From positions 99,664 to 163,663 of the forward strand of contig JAJSDU010000002.1 in assembly GCA_028577615.1 (NCBI GenBank): DNA of 64,000 nt, written 5' to 3'. Below, in pieces: positions 54,019 to 63,211 of the stretch. The position numbers and the translations under genes were made by a program. A model generated the notes under the pieces. The model was not told the origin of the DNA and did no database searches. It saw only the letters and a program-made list of their open reading frames with translations. This DNA comes from Nitrosomonas sp. Lineage in GTDB: Bacteria; Pseudomonadota; Gammaproteobacteria; Burkholderiales; Nitrosomonadaceae. The first letter of the stretch is position 1, and every line of letters begins with the position of its first letter.

Positions 54019-55302
54019 ATGCGGATTCATATTCAAAACGGACGCCTGATCGATTCTGGAAATCATGTCGATGCTGTCCGCGATATTTATATCGCCGACG
54101 GCAGAATACGATCTTTTGACACACCACCCGCCGGATTCCACGCCGACCGCGTCATTGACGCCAGCCATCTGGTGGTTTGCCCCGGTCTGATTGACCTGTC
54201 GGTACGCCTGCGCGAACCCGGACTGGAATACATGGCGACACTGGAATCCGAAATGAGCGCAGCGGTTGCCGGTGGCGTGACCCGCTTTGCGTGTCCGCCG
54301 GATACCGATCCGCCGCTGGATGAACCCGGACTGGTGGAAATGCTCAAGCATCGCGCCAGAAACTTGAACCAGGCGCATGTCTATCCGATTGGCGCACTGA
54401 CCCAGGGACTCAAAGGCGAGCATTTGACCGAGATGGTTGAATTGCACGACGCGGGCTGTATTGTTTTCGGACAACCCAATGCGCTGCCCAGGAATCTGCG
54501 TGTACTGATGCAGGCCATGCAGTATGCCGCGACTTTCGGTTTCGGCGTATGGCTGAGTCCGCAGGATATCCATCTTGCCTACGATGGCGTGGCGCACGAT
54601 GGTGAAGTAGCGACGCGGCTCGGATTACCGGCAATCCCGGTCTGCGCGGAAACCATCGCCATCGCCAATATCGTTCTGCTGGCGAAAGAAACCCAGGTGC
54701 GCGTTCACCTGTGCCGGATTTCCAGCGCGGAAGGACTGGCCATGGTTCGCGCGGCCAGACAGCAGGGATTGAAAATAACATGCGATGTCTCCATCAATCA
54801 TCTTCACCTGTCGGATATGGATATCGGTTATTTCGATTCCAATTGTCATATGATTCCGCCGTTACGCAGCTTCAGCGACCGCGATGCACTGCGCGCCGGA
54901 CTGATTGACGGCACCATAGACGCCATTTGCTCGGACCACGCGCCTGTCGATGATGACGTCAAACTGCTGCCGTTCGGGCAATCGGAAACCGGCGCAACCG
55001 GCGTGGAGTTGCTGCTGCCGCTTACGCTGAAATGGGGGCTCGAGATGAAACGCCCGCTCGTTGAAATACTGGCCGCGATAACATGCAAGCCGGCCGGGAT
55101 TCTAGGCATCAATGCCGGGCATCTGGCGCCGGACGCCGCTGCGGATATCTGTATTTTTGATCCCGAAGACTACTGGAAAGTAACGCCGTCGGCGTTATTG
55201 AGCCAGGGCAAGAATACCCCGTTTCTGGGCATGGAACTGCCCGGAAAAGTCAGGTATACCCTGGTTAACGGCAATATCGTCTATGAATCATCCGTCTCAT
55301 AA
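54019..55302 (+). CDS. pyrX: Non-catalytic dihydroorotase-like protein (PyrC')
   Basis: A 427-residue amidohydrolase-fold protein. Active dihydroorotases carry HxH in the DxHxHLREPG motif; here it is DLSVRLREPG, so both metal-binding His are gone. A late motif CSDHAPVDDD and ETGATGVELLLPL are kept. As in Pseudomonas, such PyrC' subunits hold PyrB in its active assembly rather than catalysing. A genuine pyrC must lie elsewhere. The 3' end overlaps the next gene region. Confidence 0.9.
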   Translation: MRIHIQNGRLIDSGNHVDAVRDIYIADGRIRSFDTPPAGFHADRVIDASHLVVCPGLIDLSVRLREPGLEYMATLESEMSAAVAGGVTRFACPPDTDPPLDEPGLVEMLKHRARNLNQAHVYPIGALTQGLKGEHLTEMVELHDAGCIVFGQPNALPRNLRVLMQAMQYAATFGFGVWLSPQDIHLAYDGVAHDGEVATRLGLPAIPVCAETIAIANIVLLAKETQVRVHLCRISSAEGLAMVRAARQQGLKITCDVSINHLHLSDMDIGYFDSNCHMIPPLRSFSDRDALRAGLIDGTIDAICSDHAPVDDDVKLLPFGQSETGATGVELLLPLTLKWGLEMKRPLVEILAAITCKPAGILGINAGHLAPDAAADICIFDPEDYWKVTPSALLSQGKNTPFLGMELPGKVRYTLVNGNIVYESSVS

Positions 55303-55324
55303 TCATCATTTAACCATCACAACC

Positions 55325-57451
55325 ATGACTACCTTATCCAATCCATTACTCGATTTTTCAGGCCTGCCGCGTTTCTCGGACATTAAAACCGAACATGTCA
55401 CACCCGCGATCGAGGCGCTGCTGAATGAAAACAAAACCATTCTCGATAACATCCGGCATGATCCGCAACCGCCAACCTGGTCCACCTTCGTGCAGCCGAT
55501 CGTCGATGCCACCGAGCGCTTATCCCGCGCCTGGGGACAGGTTTCGCACCTGAACGCGGTGATGAATTCACCGGAACTGCGCGCGGCGTACAATAAGAAC
55601 CTGCCGTTGATCACGCAGTTCTATGCGGAATTGTCACAGGATCAGCAGTTGTTCGAAAAATTCAAACAAGTGCGCGCAAGCAAGGAATACGCAACGCTCA
55701 GCCCGGCGCGCAAAAAAATTATCGAAGACGAACTCAGGGATTTCAGACTGGGCGGCGCGGAATTGCCGGACGAAGAAAAACAGCGTTTTCTCAGAATACA
55801 GGAAGCCCTGTCTGAAACGTCATCGCAATTCAATGATAATCTGCTGGACGCCACTAACGCCTTTTCACTGTTGACCGACAATCCACAGGACGTTGCCGGC
55901 ATTCCCGAAGATGCGCTGCATGCCGCCAGGCAACTGGCGGAACAGGAAGGCAAGACAGGCTGGAAATTCACACTGCACATGCCGTCCTATCTGCCGGTAC
56001 AGCAGTACGCGGAAAATCGCGAATTGCGCGAAAAAATGTATCGCGCCTACAATACCCGCGCGAGCGAATTCGACGCGGTCCATCCGGAAACCGGTCAAGG
56101 CGAGGCCAAAAGCCTGGATAACATGCCGCTGATCAATAAAATCCTTGAATTGCGCGAGGAAGAAGCCCGATTACTCGGCTTTAACAATTACGCGGAAGTA
56201 TCGCTGGCCACCAAAATGGCCGAATCGCCGCAACAGGTACTGGATTTTCTTCGCGAGCTTGCCGCCAAAGCCAAACCCTATGCGGAAAGAGACTTGCAGG
56301 AACTGCAGCAGTTTGCCGCCGAACAGCTCAGCCTGCCGAAACTCGAGGCCTGGGACATTCCCTACGCCAGCGAGAAACTGCGTCAGGCGCGCTACGCTTT
56401 TTCGGACCAGGAAGTCAAGCAGTATTTCCCGGAAAACAAGGTATTGCCGGGCATGTTCAGACTGGTGGAAAAACTGTACCGCATCACCATCACACCAGCG
56501 GACGCCGCGCGCAATATCCAGTACTGGCACCCCGATGTCACGCTGTACGACATTTTTGACGCCAGCGGCGCTTTGATCGGCCAGTTCTATCTCGATCTCT
56601 ACGCCCGTGCATCGAAACGCGGCGGCGCCTGGATGGACAGCGCGATTTCACGCCGCCTGGTCGAGCAAAAACAGGGTAAACCCGCGGTGCAAATTCCGGT
56701 AGCCTACCTGACCTGCAATTTTTCCGCGCCTGTTGCCGTCGGTGGCAAGCCAAGACCCGCTTTATTCACGCACAATGAAGTCATCGTGCTGTTCCATGAA
56801 TTTGGTCACGGCCTGCATCATCTGCTCACTCAGGTTGACGATCTGAGCGTATCCGGCATCAATGGCGTAGAATGGGATGCCGTTGAATTGCCAAGCCAGT
56901 TCATGGAAAATTTCTGCTGGGAATGGGATGTGTTGACCGGAATGACCGGACATGTCGAAACCGGCGCACCATTGCCCAGAGCACTGTACGAAAAGATGCT
57001 GGCGGCCAGGAATTTCCAGAGCGGTATGCAGATGGTGCGTCAGATCGAATTTGCGCTCTTCGATATGCGATTGCATTCCGATTTCAATCCGCATGGCGGC
57101 AAAACGGTTCTGCAATTGCTCGATGAAGTGCGCAGCGAAACCGCAGTCATTTTCCCGCCCGCCTACCATCGTTTTCCCAATAATTTTGCACATATTTTCG
57201 GCGGCGGCTATGCAGCAGGCTACTACAGCTACAAATGGGCCGAAGTATTATCCGCGGATGCCTACGGCATGTTTGAAGAACGCGCCGCAAGCAGCGTTGA
57301 AGGCGTGCTCAACGCCGATATCGGCGCGCGTTTCAGACAGGAGATCCTTGCCATGGGCGGCAGCCGGCCCGCGCTGGAGTCATTTGTTGCATTTCGCGGA
57401 CGGACACCGCAAATGGATGCATTGTTACGGCATAACGGCATGGCGGCCTGA
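55325..57451 (+). CDS. prlC: Oligopeptidase A (M3 family)
   Basis: A 708-residue cytosolic zinc metallopeptidase that degrades signal peptides and short peptides. The zinc site HEFGHGLHHLL (HExxH, about 493-503) and the downstream glutamate ligand region GVEWDAVELPSQFMENF are clear. Relatives are about 680-700 residues. ATG 55325 (MTTLSNPLLDF) is preferred; an in-frame ATG at 55283 would overlap pyrX and adds a His/Asn-rich leader. Confidence 0.95.
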   Translation: MTTLSNPLLDFSGLPRFSDIKTEHVTPAIEALLNENKTILDNIRHDPQPPTWSTFVQPIVDATERLSRAWGQVSHLNAVMNSPELRAAYNKNLPLITQFYAELSQDQQLFEKFKQVRASKEYATLSPARKKIIEDELRDFRLGGAELPDEEKQRFLRIQEALSETSSQFNDNLLDATNAFSLLTDNPQDVAGIPEDALHAARQLAEQEGKTGWKFTLHMPSYLPVQQYAENRELREKMYRAYNTRASEFDAVHPETGQGEAKSLDNMPLINKILELREEEARLLGFNNYAEVSLATKMAESPQQVLDFLRELAAKAKPYAERDLQELQQFAAEQLSLPKLEAWDIPYASEKLRQARYAFSDQEVKQYFPENKVLPGMFRLVEKLYRITITPADAARNIQYWHPDVTLYDIFDASGALIGQFYLDLYARASKRGGAWMDSAISRRLVEQKQGKPAVQIPVAYLTCNFSAPVAVGGKPRPALFTHNEVIVLFHEFGHGLHHLLTQVDDLSVSGINGVEWDAVELPSQFMENFCWEWDVLTGMTGHVETGAPLPRALYEKMLAARNFQSGMQMVRQIEFALFDMRLHSDFNPHGGKTVLQLLDEVRSETAVIFPPAYHRFPNNFAHIFGGGYAAGYYSYKWAEVLSADAYGMFEERAASSVEGVLNADIGARFRQEILAMGGSRPALESFVAFRGRTPQMDALLRHNGMAA

Positions 57452-57476
57452 TACCGGCTGATCTGCCCGCATTTTT

Positions 57477-57582
57477 TTAAGGGCGTCTCTAAAAATTCAA
57501 AGTTTCAAACAGAAAATGCGCAAAACGCGGCGTAAGCAATAAAGTGTTGTGACAAAATCTGGATTTTTAGAGATGCCCTTAA
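57477..57582. mobile_element. 106-bp MITE-like palindromic element
   Basis: Nearly perfect 22-bp terminal inverted repeats: TTAAGGGCGTCTCTAAAAAT at the left, and at the right the complement of TTAAGGGCATCTCTAAAAAT. The TTAA on both ends may be part of the repeat or a target duplication. The interior has no gene. The right end shares 27 of 33 bases with 35233-35265. It sits 25 bp after prlC and its hairpin may act as a terminator. Confidence 0.75.
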
Positions 57583-57613
57583 TGCGTTTTACCTAGACCA
57601 GTGAGGCCAGGCA

Positions 57614-57886
57614 ATGGAATACAAAGTACTATTCACCGTCTTTATTACTGTTTTTCTCGCTGAACTGGGCGACAAAACCCAGTTAGCCACCCTGCTGTTC
57701 GCTGCCGACAAGGAAGTCAGCAAGCTGACCGTATTCACCGGTGCTTCACTGGCGCTGGTCGCCGCAGCGGGGATCGGCGTACTTGCAGGCAGCGCCATGT
57801 CGCAATATATCAATGAAAGATACCTGCACACTATTGCCGGCGCCGGTTTCATCGGAATTGGCCTATGGATGCTGGCCAAGGCCTAG
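57614..57886 (+). CDS. TMEM165/GDT1 family (UPF0016) membrane protein
   Basis: A 90-residue three-helix protein with the family signature ELGDKTQLATLLFA near residue 16. Long homologues have two such halves, and short ones pair up as dimers. Members transport Mn2+ or Ca2+/H+ . The other half motif is absent here, so it may homodimerise or need a partner outside the window. After it, 57887-58078 has an inverted repeat CTCAATTTT (57944-57952) / AAAATTGAG (57980-57988), nothing else. Confidence 0.88.
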   Translation: MEYKVLFTVFITVFLAELGDKTQLATLLFAADKEVSKLTVFTGASLALVAAAGIGVLAGSAMSQYINERYLHTIAGAGFIGIGLWMLAKA

Positions 57887-58078
57887 GCATCTGTCGGACA
57901 TAAGACTAATCTACTGCGCCAATGGGATAACGGCTCATATTTCCTCAATTTTTCGCTACATAGCCTTGCTATTCGCCTCAAAATTGAGAGAATCCGCGCT
58001 TGCCCTCCCACCCGGTTCACTACGATTGCTTAAGTCCGGCAGACTCCTAGCACGCCGGTCATCCGGTTTCCTGAAGAA

Positions 58079-58987
58079 TTAATTACGCAATTTGACCAGA
58101 ATCTCTCTGGCGTCCCTGTCCTTATGATCCAGGTGGCGCACGGTCATACCGGGGAAGTTTTTTCGCAGCAGATTCGTGAGTAACTGCGCCTTCTCTCTGG
58201 CTTCAGCGTTATAGTAAATGACTTCCGTCCGATCGACGCTGACATGCGACACGACATTGCGATCCTTGATCAGAAAACCGCTTTCCGTCAGCAGCGCAAA
58301 AATGGCAGCCTGACGGGCATCATCCAATGGGTGATCGCCATCAATCTGGAAAAAAATTTCATAAAATGAATTCTGGATTTTTTCAATCGCATGCCGGTCG
58401 GATTTAGCCTGTTCCTGAAGATTTCTGGCTTCATGAATGGATGCAAGCAATTCTGATCTCAGTTTCTGAATTTCAGTGTGTATGGTGTTATCAATTTCAT
58501 TGATTTTCTGACTGAGCTGCTTGAGACGTTCAAATTCCTGTTGAATGGTCTGCCCGAATGTATCCGCCTGCTCGCTCACTCTCGTCGAATCCAGGCTTAC
58601 CTTTGCGGCGTTCTCGCTCAATTGCCCGCTTAAAGCCGTGATTTCATTCTGGCTGTCAAGAATCAGCCGCTCAAAATCACTGAACTGTTTATAACCCCAG
58701 ATAAACAACGCCACCAGCAGTATCGAAACTGCAGAACCGAGGAAAAATAACTGCACCTTAGCCCATTTAATCGCCTTGTCATGAATTTCATCCAGCGTGC
58801 TGATTTCAATGAAATGCGCCTCTTTTTTGACCGATTGCAGCGTAGTCTCGGCAAGCTGATGAATTTCACCGGCTGCATCGGCAACCGGCATGATGCTGCG
58901 GCGCCGCTCACCCTGCAGTAAAGCGCCGCACTTTCCGCAGAACGTATTACTTTCCGGATTATCCTGCTGACATTGTGGACAAATCAT
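58079..58987 (-). CDS. Zinc-ribbon, single-pass membrane protein with coiled coil
   Basis: A 302-residue protein of unrecognised family. It begins with a zinc ribbon (CPQCQQDN then CGKCGALL, residues 3-25), has one membrane helix (about 80-100, LFFLGSAVSILLVALFIWG), a long coiled coil (about 105-205) and a C-terminal alpha/beta domain (about 215-300, HPLDDARQAAIFALLTESG, then VSHVSVDRTEVIYYN) that resembles the LytR_C/SPOR-like small folds. Topology suggests a cytoplasmic ribbon and periplasmic coiled coil. It is 21 bp downstream of the next gene. Confidence 0.75.
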   Translation of the reverse strand: MICPQCQQDNPESNTFCGKCGALLQGERRRSIMPVADAAGEIHQLAETTLQSVKKEAHFIEISTLDEIHDKAIKWAKVQLFFLGSAVSILLVALFIWGYKQFSDFERLILDSQNEITALSGQLSENAAKVSLDSTRVSEQADTFGQTIQQEFERLKQLSQKINEIDNTIHTEIQKLRSELLASIHEARNLQEQAKSDRHAIEKIQNSFYEIFFQIDGDHPLDDARQAAIFALLTESGFLIKDRNVVSHVSVDRTEVIYYNAEAREKAQLLTNLLRKNFPGMTVRHLDHKDRDAREILVKLRN

Positions 58988-59008
58988 TCCAAGTCTCCTT
59001 ATCGCTGA

Positions 59009-59884
59009 TTACTCTTCCAGCCGCCGTTGCCTGGACTGCCGCAGCATCTTCTCATAATCACTGCGGATAAATTGCGTGCCACGATAGTCCAGTAGCTTGA
59101 ACCGCTCCGCCAGATCAGGTTTTGCATCAAGCCGCATGCTGCCAATTCGCGTTTTGCCGCTGAGCGCTTCCTCTCCGGATAACGGCAAGTGCACCTCGTG
59201 CTGACGCTGGTAATCAAGCCGGTAAACAGACTTGTTCTTGAGACTGTTGTCGAAATAGATTTTATATTTCAGGGATGTTTCATGCAGATAGGTGACTTCT
59301 TCAGGTATGCGGCTCAGTATCAGCGCAATGTCGAGAACAACATAACCGCGATCCAGATCTTCTGTAGAATGACGTTCTGGTGCGATATGGAAATCGCCTG
59401 ACAGCAGAATGGCGTGATTTTTCCTGCGCACCAGAAAAAAACGCCCCATCCCTTCAGTCATGAAAAATTCCGGAGAAACAGGATCGAGGTACGTCGAAAA
59501 ATTGAAAAAACCGCGCACGTAAATGTCCTTGCGCAGCAATTCATCACGCAATGCGCCCAGACCATAGCGATCCTTGATCTGCTGCCAGTTGGCTTCTCCC
59601 AGAAGCCGTAAAAAAACATCGTCAATCCGCTGATTGAACCATTGCATCTGATCTATCGGATGCTGTGCATTGTTTTCAGGAGGACTCTGAAAGTCGAAAG
59701 TCTGGGTATAAGCTTCTGTCTGACTGACCCGCGCCATTTGAATGGGTACGACATGCGTCATTGATGCGCACCCCGACAGAACGAAGCAGAAGAAGCAAAC
59801 AAGAAAATAAGGGCAGTCCGGCCGTATACCGGGCACAGCGAAGTTTGCGCGCCGTTGTGTGCGGGAGGTGCTGTTTCCGTTCAT
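59009..59884 (-). CDS. Predicted lipoprotein of unknown function
   Basis: A 291-residue protein with a positively charged start, a hydrophobic segment (LVCFFCFVLSGCAS) and lipobox LSGC, so Cys about 39 would be lipidated. The mature domain has FFMTEGMGRFFLVRRKNHAI and is rich in aromatic and charged residues. I do not recognise the family. With the coiled-coil protein 21 bp downstream it forms a two-gene unit. GGGG precedes the ATG. Confidence 0.65.
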   Translation of the reverse strand: MNGNSTSRTQRRANFAVPGIRPDCPYFLVCFFCFVLSGCASMTHVVPIQMARVSQTEAYTQTFDFQSPPENNAQHPIDQMQWFNQRIDDVFLRLLGEANWQQIKDRYGLGALRDELLRKDIYVRGFFNFSTYLDPVSPEFFMTEGMGRFFLVRRKNHAILLSGDFHIAPERHSTEDLDRGYVVLDIALILSRIPEEVTYLHETSLKYKIYFDNSLKNKSVYRLDYQRQHEVHLPLSGEEALSGKTRIGSMRLDAKPDLAERFKLLDYRGTQFIRSDYEKMLRQSRQRRLEE

Positions 59885-59983
59885 TCGTGTCCCCTATCAC
59901 AGCAGTAAACATTGTCCAGAATTTTATCTCAGGACGTCCCAGGTATTACTCGGATTATTAAAATATCCGTTTATTCCACGCCC

Positions 59984-60865
59984 CTACCGCTCCCTGAGAT
60001 AGTGTGACAAAAATTCCGACACTTCCCGTTCGTAAGCTCTTCCGGCATAGTCATGCATATTGAAATGCCCTGCGCCGGGCACAATCCACAATTCCTTGGG
60101 TTCACGCGCCGCCGCGAACAACCGCTCGATTTCCGGAACGGTCGTATGCTGGTCATGGGTTCCGGAAATAATCAATACCGGCGCATTCAGGTTGTTGATG
60201 TGCGCAATCGGACTCAACGTATCGACAGAAACACCGGTGAACAACGAAATCTGGAACAGCAGCACTGGCAGGAACACTGCGCCAGGCTCGCCCAGAAAAA
60301 GTCGCAGGCGATTTTCAACGGCCTCCTCGATCGTTGGATGCAGTGACTCCAGAATCACTGCGCTCAACCGGAGATCCTGTTTCGCCAGAACAATCGCCGC
60401 CGCGCCCAGTGATACGCCGATCGCGCCGATGCGTTCATGCGGAAAAGTCCGCCGCAGAAAATCAACCGCCGCCGCTACATTCACGGATTCCCGCGCGCCA
60501 AATGTGATACGGTTTCCGGGTGTTTCGCCATGCGCCTGCAAATCGATCATCAAGGTATGATACCCCTGCGCTGTTAAGAACCGGGCCCGGCCCAGCATTT
60601 CGACCCGATTGCTGCGAATCGAATGCACCAGCAAAATCACGCCGTTGCCATCCTGCCCATACGTCAGCCAGCCATGCACCGGAACGCCGTCAGCCGCCGG
60701 AATTTTTACGGACTGTACGGGTACATCGGTCAGCAGCACTTCCGTCGCCGTGGCCGCCGAACCTGTCACCACCTCACCCGCCAGAAAAGCAGCCGCCGCC
60801 ATCAACACAAGCATGCCGGACAAGGCCATAACAATTTTCCGCACCATATTTAAACCCCATTCCAC
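59984..60865 (-). CDS. Alpha/beta hydrolase with N-terminal signal/anchor
   Basis: A 293-residue alpha/beta-hydrolase. The nucleophile elbow is GVSLGAAA (GxSxG, Ser about 155), the Asp lies in ISGTHDQHT and the His in PGAGHFNMH. An N-terminal hydrophobic segment (about 8-28) may be a signal anchor. It resembles the extended-ester hydrolases of the DUF/Abhydrolase_1 group; the substrate is unknown. It is upstream of the lipoprotein gene on the same strand by about 100 bp. Confidence 0.82.
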   Translation of the reverse strand: MEWGLNMVRKIVMALSGMLVLMAAAAFLAGEVVTGSAATATEVLLTDVPVQSVKIPAADGVPVHGWLTYGQDGNGVILLVHSIRSNRVEMLGRARFLTAQGYHTLMIDLQAHGETPGNRITFGARESVNVAAAVDFLRRTFPHERIGAIGVSLGAAAIVLAKQDLRLSAVILESLHPTIEEAVENRLRLFLGEPGAVFLPVLLFQISLFTGVSVDTLSPIAHINNLNAPVLIISGTHDQHTTVPEIERLFAAAREPKELWIVPGAGHFNMHDYAGRAYEREVSEFLSHYLRER

Positions 60866-61384
60866 CGAGGTTTTCAGATTAAACCTGAATTCCCTGATTG
60901 ATCACTGATTTTAGAACTATCGTGTAACGAATATTACACATTTTCCGGTATTTATAACAATTTCCAAGCCAGTCGCACTGTATCACCGCACGATGATCGT
61001 CGATATTTCCACACGCGGCATGCGTCTGGCGGATGCCTTGTTTTCAAGCAGACCAATGCACAATGTAATACAATAACTAACGGAATATTATGCAATATAT
61101 ACCCACCGCACGGCAGAGTCAGGCAACCATACTTTGTTTCGTCGGGAGAAAACCGGAATGGATAATAAAAAACCGGATTCTGAAGTGCGATGCGTATAAT
61201 ATTGCGTAACCCGTATTTGCAGCCAGCACGCCTGTATCCGGCAGACGCGCATGAAATGAACGGCATTACGATGATAAAAAGCATGGTTCAAGTCAACATT
61301 GCACAGCCATGTTTTTTACTTCAGAGAGCCCTTTATTACAGTTGCTGGCGCATTGATTGACACTTTAATAATGGAAAGCCTACC
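60866..61384. other. Intergenic region before the GGDEF gene
   Basis: About 520 bp between divergent genes. It contains the promoters of both. A TGGCGCATTGATTGAC stretch (61346-61361) resembles a sigma-54 site but lacks the invariant -12 GC. No other structure is seen. Confidence 0.4.
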
Positions 61385-63049
61385 ATGACTCAATCCGTAG
61401 CAGAATTTCAGGAAAAAATGCGCCTGCTGTCAAAAGCATTTTTAACAGAACTTCCCGTTAAAACCAAAGCGATTGAAACTGCCTGGCTTCAGTTTCAGGA
61501 CCAGAAAAATCCTGAAGCACTGCAGAGCGCCCAGCGTAAGGCGCATGGTCTGGAGAGCACGAGCAAAATTTTCGGCTACCGGGAACTCAGTCAAGCCGCC
61601 GCCAACCTCGAGCGCGCATTAAAGCGGTTACTCCAGGACAGCCCGGCATGGAATGGCGAGCCGGATCAGGCTGTCCATCAGCAAATCACTGCGCACATCA
61701 CCGAACTGAACCGCCTTACCGTCAAGCCCAGACAGGATCAGGCGCTCGACTACACAAAAAAACTCAATGACGCCCGGTGCATTGATCCTGAAGCAGCTTC
61801 CAAAGTCTTCGTCGTCGATGACGACCAGGAATCGGCGCAGGAACTGGCCATGCAGCTGAGCTACTACGGTTACGAAGTTGAAGTTTTCGGCAAGCTCGCG
61901 AAATTTCGCAGCGCGATCCAGAAGAACCCGCATGCGATGGTACTGATGAATATTGAATTTTCCGATGACGATCACGCCGGTTTGCGTGCCATGAAAGAAA
62001 TTCAGCAGAAAATGGACGAACCCGTTCAGGTCATGTTTCTATCGTCCAACGACGATCTGGCGTTACGGCTGGAAACGGTACGCGCTGGTGGTATCGCCTA
62101 CCTCACCAAGCCAATCAATTCGACCGATTTGATTGATCAGCTGGATTCGTTCGCCGCACTGCAAACGCAGGAGCCTTTCCGCGTGCTGATGGTCGACGGC
62201 AGCGATGCTGTTCTTGCCTATCATGCCGCAATTCTCGAACTGGCAGGCATGACCGTAAAAACAGTCAGCACCGCGGACGCAGTGATGAAAACCCTGCTGG
62301 AATTCAACCCCGACGTCATTCTGGTTGATACCTACATGCCGGAATGCAGCGGCATCGAACTGACCACAGTCATCCGCCAGATTGACGGACTGCTCAATCT
62401 GCCGATTATTTATCTTTCATCGGAAAACGATTTCAATACCCAACAGGAGGCCATGCGTCTGTCCGGTGATGATTTTATTGTCAAGCCTGTCGAACCGGAG
62501 CGCCTGGTATCGGCGGTTACGCTGCGCATCAGACGCGCGCGTTTGCTGCGCGGGCTGATGGTACGCGACGGACTGACCGGGTTATTCAACCACACAGCCA
62601 TCAAGGAGCAGCTCAACCGGGAAATCGTGCGTTCGAATCGGCTGAAAACACCGCTGTCCTTTGCCATGGTCGATGTCGACTTTTTCAAGAAAATCAATGA
62701 TAAGCATGGACATGCCGCGGGAGATCGCGTGCTCAAAAGCCTGGCGCGCCTGCTGAAGCAGCGTCTGCGCGGCACGGATATTGTCGGCCGTTACGGCGGA
62801 GAGGAATTCGCCGTGATTCTGACCGATACCGACGCGCCCGGCGCATCCAGGGTAATTGACGAAATCCGTAACGTATTCTCGCGTCTGATCCACATGAGCG
62901 ATAACAGGGAATTCACCGTCACATTCAGTTGCGGCATCGCCGACATCAAACATTTTCCGGATGCCAAAAGCGTCAGTGACGCCGCTGACAAGGCGTTGCA
63001 CAAGGCCAAGAAAAAAGGCCGCAATCAGGTGATGACCAGCGCCGAATGA
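61385..63049 (+). CDS. Hpt-REC-REC-GGDEF diguanylate cyclase
   Basis: A 554-residue cytoplasmic signalling protein. Domains in order: Hpt (1-115, phospho-His 54 in KAHGLEST), receiver 1 (139-255), receiver 2 (265-380) and GGDEF (395-554). The GGEEF site is at 471-475 and an inhibitory RxxD site (RGTD, 462-465) precedes it. Receiver 1 has DDD at 145-147 but Asn 189 in place of the phospho-acceptor Asp. Receiver 2 keeps Asp 315 (VDTYMP) but has VDGSD for the usual acidic pair. The Hpt plus two receivers suggests an internal phosphorelay or a degenerate one. Confidence 0.9.
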   Translation: MTQSVAEFQEKMRLLSKAFLTELPVKTKAIETAWLQFQDQKNPEALQSAQRKAHGLESTSKIFGYRELSQAAANLERALKRLLQDSPAWNGEPDQAVHQQITAHITELNRLTVKPRQDQALDYTKKLNDARCIDPEAASKVFVVDDDQESAQELAMQLSYYGYEVEVFGKLAKFRSAIQKNPHAMVLMNIEFSDDDHAGLRAMKEIQQKMDEPVQVMFLSSNDDLALRLETVRAGGIAYLTKPINSTDLIDQLDSFAALQTQEPFRVLMVDGSDAVLAYHAAILELAGMTVKTVSTADAVMKTLLEFNPDVILVDTYMPECSGIELTTVIRQIDGLLNLPIIYLSSENDFNTQQEAMRLSGDDFIVKPVEPERLVSAVTLRIRRARLLRGLMVRDGLTGLFNHTAIKEQLNREIVRSNRLKTPLSFAMVDVDFFKKINDKHGHAAGDRVLKSLARLLKQRLRGTDIVGRYGGEEFAVILTDTDAPGASRVIDEIRNVFSRLIHMSDNREFTVTFSCGIADIKHFPDAKSVSDAADKALHKAKKKGRNQVMTSAE

Positions 63050-63119
63050 CCGAGTGGAGAGCAACAAGCCACAGTTGTTGTAAAGGAATAACAACCAAAA
63101 ATAACAGCCTGATAACCAC

Positions 63120-63164
63120 AAAAAAACCGCCTCCTGTTTTTATCCCCCAGGAGGCGGTTTTTTT
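63120..63164. terminator. Bidirectional terminator
   Basis: CCGCCTCCTG (63127-63136) and CAGGAGGCGG (63148-63157) form a perfect 10-bp stem, flanked by A-run and T-run, between the convergent GGDEF and PEP-CTERM genes. Confidence 0.93.
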
Positions 63165-63211
63165 GCGGGTGAGCTTTAACCGCTCACGCGCAGGGCTACA
63201 GGCTATATACC

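Noticed and set aside
61346-61361. Possible sigma-54 promoter before the GGDEF gene
   Set aside because: TGGCGCATTGATTGAC lacks the invariant -12 GC.
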